Source of the DNA: Ahaetulla prasina
Taxonomy: Eukaryota; Chordata; Lepidosauria; Squamata; Colubridae
DNA length: 64,000 nt
Direction: 5' to 3'
NCBI RefSeq assembly: GCF_028640845.1
Contig: NC_080541.1
Location: 178,352,502-178,416,501, forward strand
The notes under the pieces: generated by a model
The model's input: only the letters and a program-made list of their open reading frames with translations
The model's database searches: none
What the model was told of the DNA's origin: nothing
Translations under genes and position numbers: made by a program
In this document: one piece after another, positions 47,427 through 57,500 of the stretch
Layout: the number at the start of each line of letters is the position of its first letter
Position numbering within the stretch: position 1 is the stretch's first letter

Positions 47427-47475
47427 CACTGCTCTAACTCCAACTTTTCCGGCTCCTTCCGCCATTCAGGATTTA
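47427..47475 (-). other. CDC20: Probable non-coding exon 1 of CDC20
   Basis: On the minus strand a donor AGTG/GTAAGT places the exon end at 47427, and the acceptor for the ATG exon is at 46829-46830. The right boundary (transcription start) is approximate. The sequence contains GGCGGAAGGAGCCGGAA, with ETS-like GGAA cores. Confidence 0.55.
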
Positions 47476-47570
47476 AACTTCCCACTTTGATCAACTATTG
47501 GCCCATTTCGAACTTAACGTCTTACTGCTTGCCCGCCTTCCTTTGCTTTCATTGGCTCTTCAGTGTAAAT
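47476..47570 (-). promoter_or_regulatory. CDC20: CDC20 promoter with CCAAT boxes and a CHR-like site
   Basis: Two CCAAT boxes on the minus strand (47497-47501 and 47551-47555, 54 bp apart) and a TTCGAA at 47507-47512, which fits the CHR consensus TTYGAA bound by MuvB/LIN54. NF-Y plus CHR elements are known to drive G2/M genes, including CDC20. The arrangement is seen in sequence; function is inferred. Confidence 0.5.
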
Positions 47571-48045
47571 GGGTGTGGCTTTGCTACCCAAAGTTTCCCT
47601 GGATGGTTAGTTGTCTTGGATGGTTCCTTTATGATTTACATTGTCGTAACGGGGGAAGTGGCGTACGGCAGATCTCTGCCGATGTTCGGAACGGGTTGGG
47701 GAGGGGAGGGGGGCGTTTCCATGGCGCTTGACGCTATAATTAAAATATTCAACGTTCTAAATCTAAAGCAAACAGCTTTGGCTCGATGCTTAGGGAGAGG
47801 CAGGTCAAACGGAAGCCGCAAGAAGTTACATTGGGGTAGCTTTTTATTTGATAGCTGGGCTTACATTGGTGTAACTGTAAACCTTTCTGATAAGCATCCT
47901 AGTGGTAAAATCAGAGAAAAGGTTATATGACCAGAAAAGATAACTGCAAGATTTATAGAAACGGACTTTTTTCATGAGATGTTATACCGTACGATACTGC
48001 ACATCCTCTCATAGATGAGCCTCCCTATGGATAGTGGAGCACATC
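47571..48045. other. Region upstream of the CDC20 promoter, no gene
   Basis: A 228-codon plus-strand frame spans 47244-47930 across the CDC20 promoter and first exon, but it lacks any recognisable domain, is antisense to the promoter and is not called as a gene. Confidence 0.5.
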
Positions 48046-48049
48046 TTTT

Positions 48050-48199
48050 CTTTTATGTCTTTTCTTTTATGTACACTGGGAGCCTATGCACCAAGACAAA
48101 TTCCTTGTGTGTCCAATCACACTTGGCCAATAAAATTCTATTCTATTCTATTCTATTCTACTCTATTCTACTCTACTCTACTCTACTCTACTCTATTCT
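48050..48199 (+). mobile_element. L2-like LINE 3' end running into an ATTCT/ACTCT microsatellite
   Basis: About 75 bp of the conserved LINE 3'UTR (ACACTTGGCCAATAAA) is followed by ATTCT units from about 48130, interspersed with ACTCT variants, to 48199. Confidence 0.9.
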
Positions 48200-48799
48200 C
48201 GCTCAAATTGTGGGTCTCCAGCCTTAATCTGGTTGTAATCTACATTTTTTCAGTTTTCCAAGGAACGAAATAATGTCCTAAAATGGAGACTTGTAATAGA
48301 TTTTTAATTCAGAAAGTCAGTTTGTTCAACACTTTTTTTTTTTTGGTAACCAATAGCATCAGCATCTGTTGCACCCTCTATTTGCAGGAAGGACCTAAAT
48401 AGGGAGTACCTACAGAAAAGAAGCTGTTTATCAAATACAGTTTTGAACTCAACTATTTGAAAAATGGATCCTGACAAAAAGTCCTCTGAGGCAGAGGCCC
48501 TGCAGTCCTTCAGATGTTGCTCAATTATTTCCAGGGTGCTTTTGCTAGCGTGGTTGATAGAGATGCTGAAATGAACAAGGATTATTATTTGCTATATGTT
48601 ACTTTTTAAAGCCTTATTCTGAATTCGCTTACAAAAATGCTCCATGTTCTGCCTTTTGTGCGTTGATTAGTACATTTGATACTTACCTTAATCTTGGATT
48701 CATTTTTCAAAGTTCATTTTTAAAGATTTCAATATAATCTGGGAGTTCTGGATTCATGACTCCTGCTCAAAGAGCAGGTGGCAGTCTTGACCAGGAGAC

Positions 48800-49038
48800 C
48801 ACGGGTGAAATCCAGCAGATTCTGACAGGTTCTGGAGAACCGGTAGAAATTTTGAGTAGTTTGGAGAACCAGCAAATACCATCTCTGGCTGGTCCCAGAG
48901 TGGGGTGGGAATGGAGATTTGCAATATCCTTCCACTGGAGTGGGGTGGGAATGGGGATTTTGCAGTATCCTTCCCCTGCCATGCCCATCAAGCCACGCCC
49001 ACAGAACTGGTAGTAAAAAAATTTGGATTTCACCACTG
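48800..49038. mobile_element. hAT element (CAGTGGTG/CAGGGGTG family, short form)
   Basis: CACGGGTGAAATCCAG...TTGGATTTCACCACTG with the duplication CAGGAGAC/CAGAAGAC (48792-48799 and 49039-49046). Confidence 0.85.
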
Positions 49039-49049
49039 CAGAAGACCCT

Positions 49050-49875
49050 TTGAGCAAATGCAGGTTGTGTGCCAGTTATGCCCTTTCCTGGACCAACAAT
49101 CCCTGTTCATAGTCACCCATGCCCTAGTCATCTCCCTCCCATCTTGACTATTAAAACACCCTTGAAAAACATCCAGAACTTTCAATTGGTTCAAAATGTG
49201 ATGGCGTGCATGGTTTGGTGCAGGCTTAGATGTGCATTATGTGTCATCATCTGCAGGAGCTCCATTGGCTGCTGATTTATTTTGGAGTCCAATTCAAGAT
49301 GCTGGTTGTCACTTCAAAGCCCTACATGGCTTGGGACCAGGTTATTTGAAGGACCATCTTTTCCCAATCAAATCTACCTGATCCACTAGAGCATGGAGGC
49401 AGGGAATGCTATGGATCCCCTCTCCTAAGGAGGTCCATCTGGTGGGGCCAAGAAGGGCCTTCTCCATGATGGCTGCCTCCGTGTGGAACATCATCCCCGC
49501 AGAGATGATTTATTTATTTATTTATTTAATTTTATCACAACAGTATATATAAGCATAAGCATGAAATAACTATACAATATATAAGCATATATATAAGCAT
49601 AAGTATGTAGTAACTATATTAATTGGATATAATGGAGGGAAACAATAGGACAGGAACGGTAGGCACGCTTGTGCTCTTATGCACGCCTCTTTGACACTCT
49701 TTGACACTCTTTGGCTTTGCCAATGGGCCTGGGGACCCCAGTTGGGATAGAGCCCATAAAATGGCTTATTTGATTGTTTTTGCTGGGAAATGAGGGATTA
49801 TTACTGTTTGATTGGTTTTATATTGGTTTTATACCTTTATATTTTTAATAAATACATTTCTGGGACAACTCCGCT
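49050..49875 (+). mobile_element. LINE 3' end (family of 2466-3066) with another LINE tail nested in it
   Basis: The plus strand has LVQNVMAC-like and LHWLL-like blocks and TACATGGCTTGGGACCAGG. It is interrupted at about 49507-49695 by the reverse-oriented 3' end of the LINE family seen at 1-1245 (TTTATTTA... GACAGGAACGGTAGGCAC). TTTGACACTC is repeated next to the nested piece. Confidence 0.7.
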
Positions 49876-49879
49876 GAAG

Positions 49880-51111
49880 AAATTTGAGTTTATTTATTAT
49901 TACACTAGATATAATTGCCATTGTTCTAACAGAATATATCTCTTATACAAGGAAAATGAGAAGTAATTACAGTATGCAGTCTCAGATCCCAGTTTCTTTC
50001 CTTGCTTCAATCTCTCTTCCAACCGACGAGAGAGTATATTTATATTCAATATAACATCTTCAACTTGGCATTGGAATTGGCATCTCCAACTCTCTAGCTG
50101 ACATTTTATTATAAAAGTGATATATACAATTACACCTTCAAAAAGCTGCCGTTTGTATTTTTCCGTCAGAACAGTTTTGCTTTCTTCCTATATATGGCAA
50201 ATGGCTGTGTTCATCCCATTGGCTACAATGATTCAGCTGTCCATTTACTTCATTCAAAAACACCCTTTGCTTTGGTCCTTTCTCTGGACTTTCTATCAGC
50301 AGTAGAGCTTATGTAAGGCCCTCTGAGGTTTTATGTTAGTTTGACCGAAAGCAGTTCTGAGGAGCCCAGGAATCTGTGCCATTAATTGCTATATTATACA
50401 TCTCATGCACTTAATTTGCTTGCTACAAGGAAGCATCAGAACAGAAGTACCTCTTGTCCTGGCTAGAGTAAGCCAGCAGAATTTACTTATCCTTTATTTC
50501 ATGTACTGTATGATTCCGTTAAATATTGGGTCATCGTTATCCCACTTTTAAAGCAAAATGGATTTTAAAAGGTTGGTGAGATCTCTCTGGAGATGGTAAG
50601 AAGTCCTTTTACGACACTACAAGCTGTAGTAAATCAGTGCTATATGAATACCTAAATTTGATCCTCATGAAAAAAAAGTTCATTTAACTACCATGAATTA
50701 CAGTGCTTGCATTATTCAAATAACATTACATTTGTTTACAAGCAACTATGGCAATACAAATAGTAATAGCGAATCCTAATTTGTACAAGTCAGGAGTAAT
50801 GTGTGCCATATTTAAAACCAGTGAAATAAATCTGATATTACAGTGATGTAACATAGAGTGGTGTCTCACAAATTGTATTTGTGTGCTCAGCATGGTGCAT
50901 TTTCTATTTAGCTCTATTTCTGGTTATGCTAAGCAGTTGCATTACTACAACCCTTTCATCTTTTCCATAAAACATACTTTGCATATTTCTTCAAAATGGA
51001 AAAAATATTTAAAATCTTGCTTTTTTTTTAGCTGACATACAAATCACTGGGACTCAGCTGCGTAGGAATCACTTTGCTTTTGGAGATCTATGGTTACCAG
51101 ATACAATGTGG
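49880..51111. other. Spacer left of MPL, nothing recognised
   Basis: AT-rich unique sequence. It probably includes the MPL 3'UTR, but no clear poly(A) signal for MPL could be assigned; the closest reasonable minus-strand AATAAA lies near 50490. Confidence 0.4.
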
Positions 51112-51266
51112 TTATTCCTTGGGATAAAGTTCCACATTCGACTCCACCTCACAGTCCAGTGCCTGGGTTGGTAATTTGAGGCCACAAATCCTCAAATCCT
51201 TTTGCAGCAACCAGAGTACCCTTTGGCCATCAGTACCAGAATTTGGCAATATAATTGCCTGCCATT
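51112..51266 (-). other. Orphan candidate exon downstream of MPL
   Basis: On the minus strand a strong pyrimidine tract and CAG acceptor (CAG at 51267-51269) is followed by 49 open codons ending in TAA at 51112. The frame starts WQAIILPNSGTDGQRV. I do not recognise it. It lies about 295 bp past the MPL stop, so it could be 3'UTR with a chance open frame, an alternative MPL terminal exon, or part of an unknown gene. Confidence 0.25.
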
Positions 51267-51560
51267 CTGAAATGAAAAACACAGAAATGTTGTAGTGTAA
51301 TTTTTTCCCCTTTCAAACCAAAATGAGTCCTGTGTGAGTACAGTTCTAGTCACTTTCCACCATTGCTTTCCAAAAATTCAAGGTAACTTTAGGCCATGAA
51401 AAATTGCCCAATCTGCTCTAGTACAATTTCAGTTGGTCCATAGATTTGAAGAGTGCCGGCTAAAGACCTGCTTTACAATTGAAAATTGTTTGTATTGTAT
51501 TACAAACTTCCACAGGGCCTAATAATTTCTCATAGTGTCTATGAGAAATGATAGACCCAA

Positions 51561-54500
51561 TCAGCCCATTAGCAAATATGTCTGGTTTGAAATGTCAGTG
51601 ACAGATGTGGTTTGGTCATCAGAAATTTCCTGCCTTCTTTCTTCTTTAATCTCTGACGGTACGTTCAACAAGATAAAGGGAGTTATTTCGGTCATTGGCT
51701 CTGATGTTACATGTAGATCATGTTCCAAGGACTGTGGGAAAGCATTTCCATTATCATTTGTGTCATCAAAGTATTCATTTTCACTGTGGCTGCTTTGGGG
51801 ATTGTTAGTACTCAGCACCATGTAGTGCTGGTGGGAAGAAGGCTGACTGCCCCATTCTGCTTGTTCCGCTGAACTCATATCTAGCAAAGGGTCAAAGCTG
51901 GGTGTTTCCAGGGGTTTCTCAGACAGTACTTCCAACAAGCAAGTCAAAGGCACATCCTCCAACATTTTGTTGCAAAATAAAGCATTTACCTAAAAGTTCA
52001 GAAAGAAACAATCAGAAATTCAGAAGGGCCTCTGAATTATTCCCTCCCTCCCTGACATTCTCTTTATGCAGTGGTGAGTTTCAATTTTTTTTACTACCAG
52101 TTTTTTGGGTATGGCTTGGTGGGCATGGCAGTGGAAAGTTACTGCAAAATCCCCATTTCCTCTCGATCAGCTGGGACTTGGGAGGCAGAGAATAGATGGG
52201 GGTGGGGCCAGTCAGAATTTTTACTACCAGTTCTCTGAACTATTCAAAATTTCCACTATCAGTTCTCCAGAACTGGTCAGAACCTGCTGAAATCCACCTC
52301 TGGCTTTATGGGAATCTGCATGAAATAATAATGTGAAAGACAATAAAGAACACTATGTACTCCAACTAGGAAAAGATAAAAATCACAAAAAATTCCACCC
52401 AGGATTTAGCTTGTACTTTACTATAGATAAGGGAGACTTCTAGGCACAAGCTAACTTTACCTCATTTTATTTCTGTACATAATACTGTTTCTATCATCAC
52501 ATACATCACAGTTCAGAAATGGGATGGAACTGAAAAAGTCTGCATCTTGGAAAAATCAGATGAGAAATGGTTTTGTTCATATTATTCCTGAAATCTGGAA
52601 AATATGCTCACAGAACGATGCAAGATTCTCACAAAAAAGTATATCAGAAGGAGTTAAAAAACAGGAATGTTCTTCTTTCCTAGTCAAAAGACGGCCTAAT
52701 TCTGCTTCTACTGACTTACTGCATTAGAAGTAATACACTGTAAGAAGTTAGTACCCACCCCCTCCTAGAAAAATGAAATATTCTAGGAAATATGAAAAAG
52801 GTAGAATATTATACCTTCCTGGATGAGAAAAAGATAAACATGCTCTTGGAAAACAGCCCCCACCTTTGTTAGGAAGACAAAAGACATCTTATCTACAACA
52901 CAAAAGACCTTCAGCTCCAGAGTGATGGAATTAAGACATGGCTCTCAGGACATGATAGGATTAGCCCTTTACCCATTTTATCACATGGCACCTGGAAAGA
53001 TTACATCACCCAGCAAGGCTCAACCAAGTTTGGGACTCAAAAACACAGCCTACAGAGTTGCCCCTGTATGGCTCCATGGGAGTCTGACAACCAATCAGAA
53101 TACAAGCTTAAATTCAAAGCCCAACAGAGGGCATAAAACCAAGGCATTCTCACCATCTCTGCCCTTTTCTGCTCAGGAACTCAAGCCATGTGATTCTGTT
53201 CATCAATTAACCCACTTTCCAAGCAACTTCCATGAATCCATGTCTTTTCCCCCTCTGGAACTGAACCCAGAAGGACATTTCTTCCAACAACAATAAAAAG
53301 AAAGTCTCACCTGCTGCTGCTGCTGTTTGTCATTATCCTTGAAGAATCCATCTAGGACATGATGTAAGTCTGGAATGCGTGGCCAGAGCTTTTGTTTCAC
53401 ACTACTATTAACAAAGAAACACAGATGGTCGCAAAAGGATAACAACTCCTATGCCAAACTATGTTTTTTATTCAATGGCTGAGCTGCACAGAACTCAGTT
53501 ACCTGTAGTTGGAGAGGCAGGTAAAGCCCAATCCCAGCACAAGTCCTGCACACAGCAAGAGTGCAATGGCTACGATCATAACTACTGAATCTGAAGTAGA
53601 AGCACATTGTGGTGAATTTGTGGCTTTTCTTTCCCTGAGGCTCAGCAGTCTTTATTTCATTTGTCAAGTATTTTCTCTCCATATCTAGCAACCTCTCTCC
53701 AGTACACACCACTGATGTTGCTTACCTGCACCAGGTGGGACTTCAACACACACTAATTCTGACCAAGTGCTCCAGTCCCCACGGAACTTTTGGCCATCTG
53801 GCTGGGTACGCAGCTGAAGGCAGTAGCGATCCTGGATGGCCAGATGAATTTCACTGGTGTTTGAGTACTGCACCTGTAGAATCTACCCAGAAAATGGCCC
53901 CATCATGTACAAGTAGTTCTCCATTTACAACAGTTCATTTAGTGACCGTTTGAAGTTACAATAGTGGCTTATGACTATTTTTCACACTTATGACCATTGC
54001 AACATCCCAATGGTCACGTGATTTACATTCAGATGCATGACAACAGACTCATATTTATGATGGTTGCAGTGTTCAGGAGTCATTTTGAGACCTTCTGACA
54101 AACAAAATCAATGGGGAATCCAGATTCATTTAACAACCGTGTTACTAATTTAACAACTGCAGTTATTCACTTAACAAATGTGGTAAGAAAAGTCGTAAAA
54201 TGGGACAAATTCACTTAACAAATTTTTCACTTAACAACATATCTTGGGCTCAATTGTAGTCATAGGTTGAGGACTATCTGTACTCTACTAATTAGGTTCC
54301 TGGGTTTCATTACTGATACAATTGGGACAAGCAGCTCCATTGCTAAGCAATGTGGTCATTAAACAATACATTGTGTGATCAGATAGGTTTATCGCATCAA
54401 TTCTGTCATAGTTCTTAAGCAAATCACATGATTTGCCGCCTTGTCCATTGACTCTGCTTGTTGCTGTGAGGCGCTCAGATAGCAATTGCATGACCATGGG

Positions 54501-57500
54501 ACACTTTGATGATCATTCAAACCAGCTGAATCTCAATTACATGACTGCAGGGGCACTGTGACCATCATAAGTGTCAACACCAATTGCAAAGTTATTCTTT
54601 CAGCATTGTCGTAACTTTGAGTCACTAAACAGAGCAGCCATTAAGCAAGGACTACCTGTAGCCTTAAATTACAAAAAGGTTTCAACTGAAGTTTTTAAAA
54701 AGCTTCTGGGCAGTTTAAGAAAGAAGGGAATTGATGGTGTGAAATGGAATATGTTTTATGTTATATTTTAGATTATGTTTGTTAGTTACAATACCCTGTA
54801 TTCTGTTCTGGGAAGTCTCGGGGGGGGGAGGACGGGGGAAATGGGGGGGGGGAAGGGGAAGACTATAAATTGATTGGTTGCCATTGTACAGGAATAATGG
54901 TAGAATTAAACAAGTTGGAATGGTGTAAAATCGGGACTGCTCGGTAACCACTCCCGAAGGAAAGAGGAGTAAAGAAGGAAGAAAGTAGGTAGGCAGGTGG
55001 GTAGGTAGGAAAGAAGGGAGGGAGAAGAAAGGATAGGAGGAGAAGAAGAAGGAGAAGATTAGAAGGTTAGAAAGGATGGTAGTGAGAAGTGGGAAAGAGG
55101 TGGGGAAGTGGGAAAGTGAGGAGAAGGAAGGTGGGGAAAGTTGAAGAAGGATGAGAAGGGAAGAAAGGATTAAGGGAGGGAGTGGCGGTCGAGCAGCCCT
55201 GATTGAGTATAATTTGAGTATAGGATTGATTGTTGGATAAGTGATTGTATTGTACACTGGTCAAATTGTGGGAATTATTATGGAAAATAAAAAAATTTTG
55301 CTCCTAAAAAAAAAAAAAGCTTCTGGGCAGTAAAGGGCAGATTCATACCCCAATTCCTCAGGAATCAGGCCTACTACAAAGTTTGTCTCCCAAGCTTAAG
55401 AAAAGAATTCAAAATACCAATCAGCCCATCCATGCTTTTCCTCCAGATGACCAACCGAATAAAATAATAAACATTATTCTGGGATTGTCCCATTGATATT
55501 AGCATAAATACTCTTGGTCCCATTTCATAAATAAAGGAAATTACTGTCACTACCTCATATCCACATTTTTTTCAGTACTGGTATTTCTATGCAATTATCT
55601 GATGAAATGCAGAAAGGTTTTTTTTTTTAATTTCTTTTTGTCACAACAATATACACAAACAATTGTCATAGAAAAAACAACATATCTTGAAGAAAAATAT
55701 ATATAAATATGTAAGTAAAAAAATATGCATCAACTATATTAATTTGATATAATGAAGGGAACAATAGGACAGGAACGGTAGGCACTTTTGTGCTCTTATG
55801 CATGCCCCTTATAGTCCTCTTAGGATTGGGGTGAGGTCAATAGTAGACAGTTTTTGGTTGAAGATTTTGGGATTTTGAGTAGAGACTATGGAGTCAGGTA
55901 ATGAGTTCCAAGCATTAACAACTCTGTTACAGAAGTCATATTTTCTGCAATCAAGTTTGAAGCGGTTGACATTTAGCTTGAATCTATTTTTTGCCCTTGT
56001 AATATTGCGATTGAAGCTGAAGTAGTCTTTTATAGGAAGGATATTGCAATAGATGATTTTGTGTGTTAAACACAGGTCATGTTGAAGTCGACGGAGTTGT
56101 AAGTTTTCTAATCCCAGGATTTCAAGTCTGTTGGTATAAGGTATTTTGTTGTTTTCGGAGGAGTGAAGAACTCTTCTAGTAAAATATTTCTGGACTCATT
56201 CTATTGTATGTTTTGACAGGGTTTTTTTTTTTGGTTGTTTTTTTTTGGTATGAGGCAAATTTGCAATGGAAGGTTGATATGAAAAAAAAGGAAAACATTA
56301 AATTCAAGGCACTGGGGAAGGTGTCCCAAAAGATTACAATTAAGGCTGCAATTCTGTGATTGAAACCTTGTCTCTTCTTTATGTATTCTATATGCACACC
56401 ACACAAAGAAAAAGGTGGGGCCTCAAGCCACTCTCTCAAAGGTTTTTCAGTTGTTTTAGAGCCATTCCTCTATTGCATTTTAAAAATCCTATGAAATATA
56501 TAGCTAGCATGTTTGAACTGGGTACTTTGGTCAAACAGCCATGACAATAGATACATCTTGATAAGTTCTAAACAATGCTTGCAGAAATAGACAAGACTAT
56601 TTCCAGAAACGGGACACGAAATCTCTTCAAACAAGCTGATCTACTAGTTTTTAGAATGCATAGAAAAACTGATTGACTTTCTGGCGCAAGCCATAATGTC
56701 TAAATGGAACTTTTACTAGAGAATGAGATGAATGCATGCCATACTTTTGTATTTGGCTCAAGACACAACTAAAGCAACCAGCAATGTATAACAGCTTAAC
56801 AAAAGAGGTTTTAAAAAGCTTAGGAATAAAAAGAAAATCCTCCCCTTTTTCAAACATGCCATAACCTAAGGGACAACACTACTACAATTTATACTACAGT
56901 AAATGAAGTACAGCATGGGGAGTGTCTCATACAGAGGAAAAACCGTGACCTAGTCAACAGAATAATAGCTAGATACTGCTGTACAAATAATCCTCAAGTT
57001 ATTACCCAATTGGGGCCATAATTGTCAACAGTAGGCAAGGCAATAGTTACCATAACTGAATTGCACCTGATTTTATGACCTTTTTGCTACAGTTGTTAAG
57101 TGAATCAGGTGGTTATGAAGCAAAACTGATTTTTCCATTGACTGTGCTTGTTGCTTGTTGCCTGGGAAGATCACATGAGCCTGAGATGGTACAACCATTA
57201 TAAATACATGCCAGTTGCTAAGCATCTGAATTTGGTCACATGACCATGGGGCTGCTACCATTATTGTAAGAATAGAATAGAATAGAATTTTTATTGGCCA
57301 AGTGTGATTGGACACACAAGGAATTTGTCTTGGTGCATATGCTCTCAGTGTACATAAAAGAAAATCCTCCCCTTTTTCAAACATGCCATAACCTAAGGGA
57401 CAACACTACTACAATTTATACTACAGTAAATGAAGTACAGCATGGGGAGTGTCTCATACAGAGGAAAAACCGTGACCTAGTCAGCAGAATAATAGCTAGA

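Noticed and set aside
47244..47930. 228-codon plus-strand open frame across the CDC20 promoter
   Set aside because: No recognisable domain, antisense over a promoter and first exon, and the residues look like random translation of a GC-rich region followed by AT-rich DNA.
53449..53712. 87-codon frame over the MPL transmembrane exon
   Set aside because: Wrong frame; the spliced frame of 53590-53503 gives a proper hydrophobic span and joins in phase to neighbours.
55067..55264. Minus-strand frame rich in Ser/Pro/Phe
   Set aside because: It is the complement of the purine-rich L1 3'UTR, so the protein is a low-complexity artefact.
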